Source: CAYONM01 sp964405325 (GTDB lineage Bacteria > Planctomycetota > UBA11346). From it: 31,547 bases of DNA. The position numbers and the translations under genes are program-made. The notes beneath the pieces are model-generated. The model saw nothing but the letters and a program-made list of their open reading frames with translations. It had not been told where the DNA came from and did no database searches. The DNA lies in NCBI GenBank assembly GCA_964405325.1, contig CAYONM010000015.1, positions 1 to 31,547 on the forward strand, given 5' to 3'. Of the stretch, positions 17,609 through 24,653 are shown in pieces. Each line of letters begins with the position of its first letter. Within the stretch, counting starts at the first letter, position 1.

Positions 17609-18522
17609 GTGCCGGGCGTTTTGCGCCCTCGACCACCGGCTTGGCGCATCCCGGCACACTTCTGTCGGCCTTGCTGGCCTGGTTGGATGCGCGCTCGCGT
17701 GGCCTGGCTTTTGTGCTCCGATTGGACGATGCCGATCCGCAGCGTTGCCAGGCCGCCTACTCAGAGCGTATGCGTCGGGACCTGGGCTGGTTTGGCTTGG
17801 ACTGGGATCAGGAGCAGTCGCAGCGCGAGCGACAAGGAGCGCATGAAGCGGCCTTGGATCGTCTCGCTGAGCGTGGCTTGCTGTATGCCTGCCGCTGTTC
17901 CAGAAAATCGATTCGGGCTCACGGCCAGCGTACGCCCGATGGCGGTTGGCAGTATCCCGGCACTTGCCGCGAACGGATCGTGCGCGATTGGCGGCAGCAG
18001 TTGGATGCCTTGCGTGTTCGCTTGCCGGCGGGTCGCATTGTGGTCCAGGATGAAACGGCTCAGGATCTGAGCGACGACCCGACGGTGAGTTTCGGTGATC
18101 CGGTGCTGCGCCGTCGGGATGGCGCTGTTGCGTATCAATTATCGGTGATCGTGGACGACCATGATGCTGGCGTTTCACGCGTCATCCGTGGTCGCGACCT
18201 GGCCGCGCACACGGCAACGCAGTGTCGACTGCAGGAATTATTGGATTTTCGGCGGCCGGCGTATCGGCATCATTTTTTATTGCTGGAACCGCAGGGTGAA
18301 AAGCTTGCAAAATTCCACCAGTCCGTGCAGTTGGACCACTTGCGACCGCGATACCAGGCCGACGAACTCTGTGGCATTTTGGCGCATCTGGCCGGGCTCT
18401 TACCGGCTGTACAGCCCTGCACGCCGCACGATCTGCTTACCGAATTTGTCTGGGAGCGTGTGACCATGACGGATCGGGCCTTGGCCTGGGACGGCCAATC
18501 TTTGGAGTGGGGACATGTCTGA
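17605..18522 (+). CDS. gluQ: Glutamyl-Q tRNA(Asp) synthetase
   Basis: GluQ-RS is a shortened glutamyl-tRNA synthetase that charges glutamate onto queuosine in tRNA(Asp). The 305-residue length suits the family, which lacks the anticodon-binding domain. Seen are the HIGH-like region GRFAPSTTGLAHPGTL (residues 4-19), FVLRLDDADPQR, the zinc ligands C96, C98, Y117 and C121 in the family spacing, AVAYQLSVIVDDHDAGVSRV, and a KMSKS equivalent reduced to KLAKF. The P-to-T change in PSPTG and the loss of the serine in KLSK are unusual but probably tolerable. GTG start overlapping the panB stop; its own stop overlaps the next ATG by eight bases. The queC gene in this window belongs to the same queuosine pathway. 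Confidence 0.9.
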   Translation: MSAGRFAPSTTGLAHPGTLLSALLAWLDARSRGLAFVLRLDDADPQRCQAAYSERMRRDLGWFGLDWDQEQSQRERQGAHEAALDRLAERGLLYACRCSRKSIRAHGQRTPDGGWQYPGTCRERIVRDWRQQLDALRVRLPAGRIVVQDETAQDLSDDPTVSFGDPVLRRRDGAVAYQLSVIVDDHDAGVSRVIRGRDLAAHTATQCRLQELLDFRRPAYRHHFLLLEPQGEKLAKFHQSVQLDHLRPRYQADELCGILAHLAGLLPAVQPCTPHDLLTEFVWERVTMTDRALAWDGQSLEWGHV

Positions 18523-19366
18523 GGTCGAACTCCTCTCTGGCACCTATCAGTGGCTGACCCCGGCGGCGCCGGCGGCGATTGCTATATTCTGCTGTGCACC
18601 GCTGCCCGTGCTCCTGGACCGGGCGTTGCCACGGCCCGGCCGCGCCCGCTTTGCGCAGCTATGCGACCCGAAAGGCCAGGTGGTGGATGAGGTGGTGGCG
18701 CTGCGGCTGCAGCCGGAATTATTGGAGATCCAGTGTCACGCTGGTCCAGGCCAGCGCCAAGCCATCGAGGCCTGTCTGGCGGCCCATGGTCTGAAGCCAG
18801 CCGATGCCCAGATCAGCGATCCCTTGTGGAGCGAGGCCGCGCGTATCGCCCACAGTGCGGCTTTGCCCTATGTGCTTGGGCAGAAGCCGCTACCAGCTGG
18901 ATTCCAGCGAGACTATTTATTCCGCGAGCCCTTGGTTTTATTGACCGGTCCGGCCAACGCTGGCAAGAGTTCCTTGTTGAATCACTGGGCCGGCCATCAG
19001 CGTGCCCTGGTCCACGATCGTCCCGGTACTACTCGCGATCTGGTCTGGGTGGACGTGGAATGCCAGGGTTGGCGTTTGCGCTTGTGCGATTCCGCCGGCC
19101 TGCGTGGCACCGCCGACCACATCGAAGCCGAAGGCCAGGCCCTGGTCGCCCAGGCTCGTGAGCGCGCTGATCTGGTTCTGTTTCTCGACCCCGTCATCGG
19201 CGAGCATGATATTGCACCAGGGCCTGATGATCTGGTGATCCGCAGTAAAGTGGATCTGGCGCCTGAGATCACTGGTTGGGCCAGCCCGGAATATCATCCG
19301 GAAGCGGATCGTCTGTTGGACGCCCTGGCCGAACAGATCTTGGCCCGTCTCAGCCTGCCCGCGTGA
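18515..19366 (+). CDS. Short MnmE/TrmE-like GTPase
   Basis: The 283-residue protein looks like MnmE cut down from the usual 450. A reduced N-terminal folate-binding-type domain spans about 1-95 (VVDEVVALRL, EIQCHAGPGQ in place of the ...HGG). The GTPase domain follows with G1 GPANAGKS (145-152), DRPGTTRD (168-175), G3 DSAG (192-195) and a weak G4 RSKVDL where NKxD is normal. Most of the helical domain is absent, as is the C-terminal CxGK motif needed for tRNA uridine modification, so ordinary MnmE activity is doubtful. It may be a paralogue with another role. It overlaps gluQ by eight bases. The intact codons and P-loop argue against simple decay. Confidence 0.72.
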   Translation: MSEVELLSGTYQWLTPAAPAAIAIFCCAPLPVLLDRALPRPGRARFAQLCDPKGQVVDEVVALRLQPELLEIQCHAGPGQRQAIEACLAAHGLKPADAQISDPLWSEAARIAHSAALPYVLGQKPLPAGFQRDYLFREPLVLLTGPANAGKSSLLNHWAGHQRALVHDRPGTTRDLVWVDVECQGWRLRLCDSAGLRGTADHIEAEGQALVAQARERADLVLFLDPVIGEHDIAPGPDDLVIRSKVDLAPEITGWASPEYHPEADRLLDALAEQILARLSLPA

Positions 19367-19407
19367 GAGGGTGCGCTGTCCAGGTAAATGGGCCTACCTC
19401 GGCTTAT

Positions 19408-19568
19408 GGGCACCTCTCTAAACTCAGGTCGAGCCAGGCGCAGACGATTTTTGGTCCTGCCAAGGCGCTGGGGCTGAAGGAATAGCAGGGCTATTTCGAG
19501 GTTCCAGCAACGCAGGCAGGGCCGGAAAGCGCAAGTCTGGCGAAGTGCCTGAGTTTATAGAGGTGCCC
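19408..19568. mobile_element. 161-bp MITE with TTAT target-site duplication
   Basis: The ends are GGGCACCTCTCTAAACTCAG (19408-19427, next base G) and its inverted match at 19548-19568; the 21-bp arms match at 20 positions. TTAT flanks both sides (19404-19407 and 19569-19572). No transposase is encoded, so it must have moved in trans; the 4-bp duplication would suit an IS5-like transposase (inference). It lies between two convergent genes, and the right-hand TTAT contains the nitroreductase stop codon, so the insertion hit the very end of that gene without changing its product. The rest of the gap, 19367-19407, holds nothing recognisable. Confidence 0.85.
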
Positions 19569-20204
19569 TTATGCCTTTTCTGCTAGCCAGGTGAGATACG
19601 GATGATGGCGCGCGGGAGGGGTCGGCTGTTCCGATGGGCCGCCCAGCCAGATGGCGGCGATCAGCATTTCGGTATCCGGGTTCAGACCCAGCCAGCGCTG
19701 CGTTGCCGTCAGACGGAATGGTTTGCCGGTGCTCCAGAAACCGCCCGGGCCGCGAGCTTCGGCGGCGAGCAGGATATTCTGGACGCCCGCAGCACAGGCC
19801 TGGATGTCTTCGAATTGTCGCAGCTGGTCGTCGTTGTTCTGGCAACTGATCAACCAGCATCCCGTCGACGGTCGATATTTTTTTTCTCGCCGCAGCTGCG
19901 ACAGCTGGCGGCGCTGGCGCGGTCCACCTCGGGAAGGGGTGCAGCCCCTAGAAGAAAGAGCGAAAACCGGGCGCCGACCGATACGATCGAGCCCGTGGGC
20001 TCCGGGCGGCGTCCGGTTTGTAAACTCGGCGAGTCTCTGCACTGCTGGCTGTTCCAGGGCGATGCAGCGCCAGGGCTGGGTCATTTTATGGTTGGGGGCC
20101 CAGCACAGCAATTCGGCCAACTCGGCGAGTTGCTTGCGGGGGATCAGCTGGCCATCGAAACGGTGGTGGCTGCGGCGCTTGCGGATCAGCAGGTCGATAT
20201 CCAT
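19569..20204 (-). CDS. Nitroreductase-family flavoprotein interrupted in frame by an R1 element
   Basis: The product has 211 residues. The N-terminal part (RRSHHRFDGQLIPRKQLAEL, then WAPNHKMTQPWRC) and the C-terminal part (FEDIQACAAGVQNILLAAEA, GGFWSTGKP) match YdjA-type nitroreductases, which bind FMN and reduce nitro or enone compounds with NAD(P)H. Such proteins are near 183 residues long. The surplus of about 28 equals residues 62-90 (TNRTPPGAHGLDRIGRRPVF and nine more), which are encoded by R1 copy 3. Reading frame is kept because the segment is 87 nt. The insertion falls in a surface loop region between flavin-binding parts, so activity may survive. It is the last gene of lolC-lolD-nth, 43 nt after nth. 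Activity is unproven. Confidence 0.8.
   Translation of the reverse strand: MDIDLLIRKRRSHHRFDGQLIPRKQLAELAELLCWAPNHKMTQPWRCIALEQPAVQRLAEFTNRTPPGAHGLDRIGRRPVFALSSRGCTPSRGGPRQRRQLSQLRREKKYRPSTGCWLISCQNNDDQLRQFEDIQACAAGVQNILLAAEARGPGGFWSTGKPFRLTATQRWLGLNPDTEMLIAAIWLGGPSEQPTPPARHHPYLTWLAEKA
19935..20021 (+). repeat. R1 element, partial copy 3, inside a coding sequence
   Basis: Hairpins H2 (AGGGGTGCAGCCCCT, 19935-19949) and H3 (arms 19964-19980 and 20003-20019) are present in the same order and orientation as in copy 1; H1 is missing. The H3 loop keeps CGATACGAT and a nested hairpin GAGCC-CGTG-GGCTC. Compared with GAACC-TCTG-GGTTC of copy 2, one A-T pair has become G-C, a compensatory change that keeps the fold. 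The 87-nt length is a multiple of three and no stop is created on the minus strand. A CCGTCGACGG palindrome at 19862-19871 recalls the mini-hairpins around copy 2. Confidence 0.9.
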
Positions 20205-20247
20205 TCCATCAGCATGGGCAACGACGGGTCAGTCGAAAGACAGGGCT

Positions 20248-20895
20248 TTAGCCGGCTTCGACACTCGGGCAGTCGCGACGTATGGTGCAACTGGCACAGT
20301 GGGGTTTGCGTGCCGTGCAGGTGTAACGGCCATGCAGCAGCAGATAATGATGCGCTTCCACCAGGTGCTTTTTCGGTGTGCGGCGTAGCAGCACGCGCTC
20401 GGTTTGTTCGGGTGTGCGGGTCTGGCAGATGCCCAGGCGCTTGGCCACCCGGTGAACGTGAGTGTCGACTGCGATGGTCGCTTCGCCAAAGGCGCAGTTC
20501 AGGACGACGTTGGCGGTCTTGCGGCCGACACCTGGCAACGCTTCCAGGGCGGCGCGATCGCGGGGGACCTCGCCGTGATGCCGGTTCAGCAATTGGCGGC
20601 AGAGAGCGAGCAGATTTTTGGCCTTGTTGTTGTAGAGCCCGATGGTGCGGATATTGGCGATCAATTCGTCCAAGCCCAGGTCCAGCAGCTGTTGCGGGGT
20701 GTTGGCGCGGGCGAACAGCAGCGCGGTGGCTTTGTTGACCGAAACGTCGGTGGCCTGGGCCGAGAGCACCACCGCCACCAGCAGTTCGAAGGGGGTGGCG
20801 AAGGTCAGCTCGGGCTTGGGGTCGATGTGCCTGGCCAGGGTGTCGAACATGCGCGCAATGGCGCGGGCATCGCTGGGACCGTCGTGCTCAGGCAT
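20248..20895 (-). CDS. nth: Endonuclease III (DNA glycosylase/AP lyase)
   Basis: Nth removes oxidised pyrimidines and cuts the DNA backbone at the resulting site. The protein has 215 residues, a normal length. The helix-hairpin-helix LPGVGRKTANVV contains the catalytic lysine K126, and AVDTHVHRVAKRL holds the catalytic aspartate D144. The iron-sulfur cluster ligands are C193, C200, C203 and C209 in the standard C-x6-C-x2-C-x5-C spacing. The ATG at 20895 overlaps the lolD stop by eight bases (ATGCCTGA), which shows translational coupling. A longer upstream reading is only the lolD gene in another frame. Confidence 0.96.
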   Translation of the reverse strand: MPEHDGPSDARAIARMFDTLARHIDPKPELTFATPFELLVAVVLSAQATDVSVNKATALLFARANTPQQLLDLGLDELIANIRTIGLYNNKAKNLLALCRQLLNRHHGEVPRDRAALEALPGVGRKTANVVLNCAFGEATIAVDTHVHRVAKRLGICQTRTPEQTERVLLRRTPKKHLVEAHHYLLLHGRYTCTARKPHCASCTIRRDCPSVEAG

Positions 20896-21571
20896 GGTGC
20901 GGGGATTCCGTGGATTCGTGCAGGCGACCATCGGCCAAAATGCGGATATCGTGGCAGCGTTTGGCAACGGCGTTGTCGTGGGTGACCAGGACCACGCTGG
21001 AGCCGGCTTCGGCGGCCAATTCCAGGAAACAGTCCAGCACCCGGCCGCCGGTACGGGGGTCGAGATTACCGGTGGGCTCGTCGGCCAGCAGCAGCGGCGG
21101 TTGCAGCAACAGGGCGCGGCAGATGGCGACTCGCTGGCGTTCGCCGCCGGAGAGCTGGTCGACCCGGCGGTGGCCAAAGCCGGGCAGACCCACCCGCTCG
21201 AGCAGGTGTTCGGTCCGGTTGCGCAGCTCCTGGTTCAAGCGCTGGCCGGCACAGCGTGCGGCCATCAGGATATTTTCACGGACATCGAATTCCGGTAACA
21301 GGTGGAAGCCTTGGAAGATGAAGCCGATCAGGCGACCGCGAGCATGATTCCGCGCCCGGCCCTGCACATTGGTGACCATCACGTGGTCTATGGTGATGGT
21401 GCCGCTGTCGGGCTGATCCAGTAGGCCCAGCAGGTTGAGCAGGGTGCTTTTGCCGGTGCCGGAAGCACCACACACCGCCAGCACGCGCCCGGCTTCCAGT
21501 TGCAGGTGTAGATCCTGCAACACCGCTTGGCCTGGATAACTTTTACACAATTCCTCGACCAGCAGGCGCAT
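20888..21571 (-). CDS. lolD: Lipoprotein-releasing ABC transporter ATP-binding protein
   Basis: LolD powers release of outer-membrane lipoproteins from the inner membrane. The protein has 227 residues. Seen are Walker A GASGTGKS (35-42), the Q-loop FIFQGFHLLPEFDVREN (about 85-100), the signature LSGGERQRVAICRALL (140-155), Walker B LLLADEPTGNLDP (160-172) and the H-loop histidine in VTHDN. The Q-loop LLPE..V.EN pattern is characteristic of the LolD/MacB group. The ATG at 21571 overlaps the stop of the permease gene (TGATG). Only one permease gene is adjacent, so the transporter may be a LolCD homodimer type or may use a permease encoded elsewhere. Confidence 0.92.
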   Translation of the reverse strand: MRLLVEELCKSYPGQAVLQDLHLQLEAGRVLAVCGASGTGKSTLLNLLGLLDQPDSGTITIDHVMVTNVQGRARNHARGRLIGFIFQGFHLLPEFDVRENILMAARCAGQRLNQELRNRTEHLLERVGLPGFGHRRVDQLSGGERQRVAICRALLLQPPLLLADEPTGNLDPRTGGRVLDCFLELAAEAGSSVVLVTHDNAVAKRCHDIRILADGRLHESTESPHHA

Positions 21572-22953
21572 CAGCCGGCCTCCCGCAGGGTATGGACCGG
21601 GTCCACCTGGCTGGCTCGAAAGGCGGGCCAGAGCACGGAGATCAGGCCGATCAAACAGGATAGGCCAATAAAGCCGAGGGGGATCAGCGGATTCCAGCTG
21701 ATGGGTGCTTCGGGGGTGTAGATGACGTCCTGTGGAAACAGTGGGAAGCCGACGAAATCGCTGAGTGGATTGAGAATGGCGAGAAAACCCCAGCCAAGTG
21801 CCCAGCCCAAAAGGCCGCCAACCAGGCAGCAGATCACGCCGGCAGCCAGGAAGGTGCCAAGGATGCTGCGGCGGCTGGCGCCCAGGCCCAGCAGTACCCC
21901 GATGTCGTGCCGTTTTTCGGCAACCAGGGTGCTGAAGACGGCGAAGAGGATGAAGACGCACATCAATTGGATCAGGATCATCATCAGCGAGACCACTCGG
22001 CGCTGGACGCGGAGACTTTCCACCAGATTGCGACTGCCCAGTTGATCCCAGGCAGCCAGATACCAGCCGCCCGGAGCGACCCGGCGCACGGCTTTGCGAC
22101 CGGTGGTCAGATCGACCCCCGGCGCCAGTCGCAAACGGTAGCCGCTGACGGCGTCGTCGCGCCACATCCCGGTGATGCGTTGGCCGCTGGCCAGGGGGAC
22201 GACGATGCTGGTGTTGTCGAAGACCAGCACGCCGGTGCCGACGGTATCGCTGATTTCGACCATGTCCTTGCCGACCACGCCGCCCAGGCCGTTGGGGATG
22301 ATCAGGCGCATGGGCTGTCCGACGGGCAGGTGGCCGTAGAACTTGCTGTAGATCAGTTCGCGCCCGGCGATGGCGCCCGGTCGTGGTTGTTGCAGTGGGA
22401 GACAAGAGAGGGGCATGGCCGTCAGCTGCGGGAGCAGGCCCATGCCGGTCCAGGCCAGATGCGCCCGCCAGGTGGGGGTCAGGAAGCCGCTGCCGCGTTG
22501 TTCGGGGGCCAGATCGGGAGCCTTCAGGTCTTGTACCGGGGCCGGGTGGAGCCACTCGGGCTGGAGACGACCGATGGCGATGTCCTGCATCAGATTCACG
22601 CCTTCGGCCTGCACACCGATCACGTGCTGGGCCTGCTCGCGGTGATTGCGCGCCGAGACCGGGGTCATGACCGCGAAATTGCTGGCGAAAGGCGCCATGC
22701 CGGCAATTTCCGGCTGTGCGACCAGGGCGGCTTCCAGCTCCGCGTTCCGTGGCGCGGCGTAGGGCGCTTGCAGTACCAGGTCGCTTTCGGTGGCACGCAC
22801 CTGCCGATAGGTCACCTCGACAAAGCCGTGCATCACGCCCAAGGCGACGATGGGCAGCCACACGGTGAGGGTCACCGCGGCCAAGGCCAGCCAGGCATTG
22901 CGACGGGTACGCAGATAACGGGTGGCGAGGTGCCAGACCAACATGAGCAGCAT
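21571..22953 (-). CDS. lolC: LolC/LolE-family lipoprotein-releasing permease
   Basis: The product has 460 residues with the FtsX/MacB layout: one membrane segment at about 22-42, a large periplasmic domain to about residue 325, then three membrane segments at the C-terminus (LMMILIQLMCVFILFAVFST, LAAGVICCLVGGLLGWALGW and a last one near 425-445). The cytoplasmic motif LVAEKRHDIGVLLGLGASRRSI is the coupling region typical of LolC/E. It works with LolD, which overlaps it downstream. Neither ATG at 22953 nor the one at 22944 has a clear ribosome-binding site. A GCCGGT-GAGAGA-ACCGGC hairpin lies six bases before the first. Whether it is LolC, LolE or a combined form cannot be told. Confidence 0.88.
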   Translation of the reverse strand: MLLMLVWHLATRYLRTRRNAWLALAAVTLTVWLPIVALGVMHGFVEVTYRQVRATESDLVLQAPYAAPRNAELEAALVAQPEIAGMAPFASNFAVMTPVSARNHREQAQHVIGVQAEGVNLMQDIAIGRLQPEWLHPAPVQDLKAPDLAPEQRGSGFLTPTWRAHLAWTGMGLLPQLTAMPLSCLPLQQPRPGAIAGRELIYSKFYGHLPVGQPMRLIIPNGLGGVVGKDMVEISDTVGTGVLVFDNTSIVVPLASGQRITGMWRDDAVSGYRLRLAPGVDLTTGRKAVRRVAPGGWYLAAWDQLGSRNLVESLRVQRRVVSLMMILIQLMCVFILFAVFSTLVAEKRHDIGVLLGLGASRRSILGTFLAAGVICCLVGGLLGWALGWGFLAILNPLSDFVGFPLFPQDVIYTPEAPISWNPLIPLGFIGLSCLIGLISVLWPAFRASQVDPVHTLREAG

Positions 22954-22958
22954 GGTGG

Positions 22959-22976
22959 GCCGGTGAGAGAACCGGC
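22959..22976. promoter_or_regulatory. Hairpin in the divergent lolC/queC gap
   Basis: A perfect 6-bp stem GCCGGT/ACCGGC with a GAGAGA loop occupies part of the 72-bp gap between two divergent genes. On the minus strand it ends five bases before the lolC ATG, where it might limit ribosome access. It could also be a small operator. No promoter boxes stand out in this short gap. Confidence 0.3.
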
Positions 22977-23025
22977 AAGGCCCTGGCGGTAGACGCTTCG
23001 GAGTACCGCTTCAGGATGCCTGGCC

Positions 23026-23712
23026 ATGCAATATCAGACCGATGCCGCCCTGGTGGTCCTGTCCGGGGGCCAGGATTCCACCATCTGCCTGGCCTGGACC
23101 CAGGCCCGCTACCAGTACGTGCACACTATCACCTTCGATTACGGCCAGCGGCATCGCATCGAGTTGGATGCCGCCACCGAGGTGGCCCGACGTGCCGGGG
23201 TGCCGCACAAGTTGCTGACGGTGTCCAGTTTGCACGAGCTGGGCGGCAATGCGCTGACTGGCGATGAAGACGTCCGCGACGGGGTCCGGGCCGAGAACGG
23301 CCTGCCCAATACCTTTGTTCCGGGGCGGAACCTGATCTTCTTGACCCTGGCTGCCGCCTATGCCTATCAGTTGGGCATCACCGAGCTGGTGACCGGGGTG
23401 TGCGAGACCGACTTCAGCGGCTATCCCGACTGTCGGGAGAGCACCATGCAGGCGCTGCAGGCGAGTTTGTGTGCCGGCATGGATGCCCCGTTCCGGATCC
23501 ACACCCCCTTAATGTACCTGGATAAGGCGGCCAGCGTCCAACTGGCCAGCGAACTGGGCGCGCTGCCGCTACTGGCTTACAGCCACACGTGTTACAACGG
23601 TGCGGTCCCGCCTTGCGGCGCCTGCCCGGCGTGCAAGCTGCGGGCACGCGGATTCCAGCAGGCCGGTGTCACTGATCCCCTGCTGGAGCGCTTGAATAGC
23701 GAGGGGGCCTGA
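23026..23712 (+). CDS. queC: 7-cyano-7-deazaguanine synthase
   Basis: QueC converts 7-carboxy-7-deazaguanine to preQ0 using ATP and ammonia, in the queuosine pathway. The 228-residue protein has the PP-loop SGGQDST at 13-19, the TFDYGQRHRIEL and FVPGRNLIFLTLAAAYA stretches, GVCETDFSGYPDCR, and the C-terminal zinc site CYNGAVPPCGACPACKLR with four cysteines. AGGA lies nine bases before the ATG. Its stop overlaps the dtd start (TGATG). gluQ at 17605 encodes a later enzyme acting on the same modified nucleoside, so the pathway is probably active in this cell. Confidence 0.96.
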   Translation: MQYQTDAALVVLSGGQDSTICLAWTQARYQYVHTITFDYGQRHRIELDAATEVARRAGVPHKLLTVSSLHELGGNALTGDEDVRDGVRAENGLPNTFVPGRNLIFLTLAAAYAYQLGITELVTGVCETDFSGYPDCRESTMQALQASLCAGMDAPFRIHTPLMYLDKAASVQLASELGALPLLAYSHTCYNGAVPPCGACPACKLRARGFQQAGVTDPLLERLNSEGA

Positions 23713-24164
23713 TGCGAGCGGTCATACAGCGAGTCAGCGAGGCCAGTGTCAGTGTGGGTGGCGAGGTGCGTGGCGCCATTGCTGCCGGAATGCTGATCCT
23801 GTTGGGCATCGAACCGCGCGACGGCGATGCCGATGTGCAGTGGCTCTCGCGTAAAATCGCGCATCTGCGCATCTTCGCCGATAAGGCCGGCAAAATGAAC
23901 AAGGGCGTCAAGGATATCAGTGGCAATATCCTGGTGGTCAGTCAGTTCACCCTGTTCGCCAGTACCAAGAAGGGCATGCGTCCGGCTTTCATCGGCGCTG
24001 CCGATCCGGCGCATGCAATCCCCCTGTATGAGCAGTTCGTCGAGCGCTTGTCGGCTGAAATCGGTCAGCCGGTGCAGACGGGGGAATTCGGTGCCGAGAT
24101 GCAGGTGTCGCTGCAGAACGACGGCCCGGTGACGCTATTGATCGATACCAAGCGACGAGAGTAG
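23712..24164 (+). CDS. dtd: D-aminoacyl-tRNA deacylase
   Basis: DTD removes D-amino acids (and glycine from tRNA-Ala) mischarged on tRNA. The 150-residue length and complete motif set fit the family: MRAVIQRVSEASVSV at the start, RIFADKAGKMNKGV, the catalytic SQFTLFAST, and the NDGPVT cis-GP motif near the end. A GAGGGGG ribosome-binding site lies in the end of queC, which it overlaps by one base. Its stop at 24164 is followed closely by the truncated end of the cysN remnant on the other strand, so a deletion probably joined this locus to the cys region. Confidence 0.96.
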   Translation: MRAVIQRVSEASVSVGGEVRGAIAAGMLILLGIEPRDGDADVQWLSRKIAHLRIFADKAGKMNKGVKDISGNILVVSQFTLFASTKKGMRPAFIGAADPAHAIPLYEQFVERLSAEIGQPVQTGEFGAEMQVSLQNDGPVTLLIDTKRRE

Positions 24165-24190
24165 TGGTTATGGTGCCAGCCCGCGTTGCT

Positions 24191-24319
24191 CAGGCGGCCG
24201 ATCAGGGTGCTCTTACCGTCGTCCACCGAGCCGATGGTGACGAAGCGCAGTAGCTCCTTGGTCTCGTGCTTGGCGAGGAAGGTTTCGATGTCGGATTCGA
24301 TCAGGTCGAGGTCATGCAT
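24191..24319 (-). pseudogene. cysN: Remnant of cysN (ATP sulfurylase GTPase subunit), N-terminal 43 codons
   Basis: From the ATG at 24319, 43 codons read like CysN: LIESDIETFLAKHETKELLR, then the P-loop GSVDDGKSTLIGRL. Homology then stops abruptly and the frame runs into the 3' end of dtd on the opposite strand. Intact CysN is about 475 residues, so more than 90 percent is gone, including G2-G5 of the GTPase and the whole beta-barrel region. The start codon lies inside the ATGCAT duplication of the R2 element. It cannot make a working enzyme. Confidence 0.85.
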
Positions 24320-24490
24320 GACGCGTCCCTCAGAGGTCGAATTCGGCACGAATCCGATAAGAGCCAGGCGAGCGCGTCCAAGCGCGAGGACCTGCGGTCC
24401 GCACCTCCGACCGAGGCCGTGGGACCGGAGCCCGGCTGGCGGGTGCGACGGATGTCGCGAGGGGGCAACGCCCCCTCTGAGGGAGACGTC
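24320..24490. mobile_element. R2 inverted-repeat element, copy A
   Basis: The 171-bp element has terminal inverted repeats GACGCGTCCCTCAGAGG (24320-24336) and CCTCTGAGGGAGACGTC (24474-24490), matching at 15 of 17 positions. ATGCAT flanks it on both sides (24314-24319 and 24491-24496), which looks like a 6-bp target-site duplication; caution is needed because ATGCAT is itself palindromic and so also extends the inverted repeat. An inner hairpin GAGGGGGCAACGCCCCCTC lies near the right end (about 24459-24477). No transposase is encoded. Copy B downstream of smc shares the segments CAGAGGTCGAATTCGG, AGCGAGCGCGTCCAAGCGCG and GTGGGACCGGAGCCCGGCTG. It separates the cysD and cysN remnants. Confidence 0.85.
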
Positions 24491-24543
24491 ATGCATGGCA
24501 GGGGGTCCGACAATGGGGCGTTGGTGATGGTCTGGGTAGCTCG

Positions 24544-24565
24544 ACAAACTCAGGAGCGAGTTTGT
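24544..24565. repeat. Small palindrome ACAAACTC-AGGAGC-GAGTTTGT
   Basis: This 8-bp perfect stem lies in the scrambled 3' part of the cysD remnant. The sequence CTCGACAAACTCAGGAGCGA resembles a small palindromic repeat (TCGACAAGCTCAGGA type) that I recall from many environmental bacterial genomes. It may be a further insertion that helped break cysD. Confidence 0.4.
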
Positions 24566-24653
24566 AGCGGTCCCTATTCAGTTCGGGAGCTGGCCGCGAC
24601 AGGAGCCGCGTGGTAGCGTTGGCTATCGGAAAGAGCTCGCCTGTCGTCTCCAT

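Noticed and set aside
20888..22978. A 696-codon open frame on the minus strand spanning lolC and lolD
   Set aside because: Only its last 227 codons are a gene (lolD). The rest is an out-of-frame shadow of the LolC/E permease, with low-complexity arginine- and glycine-rich sequence.
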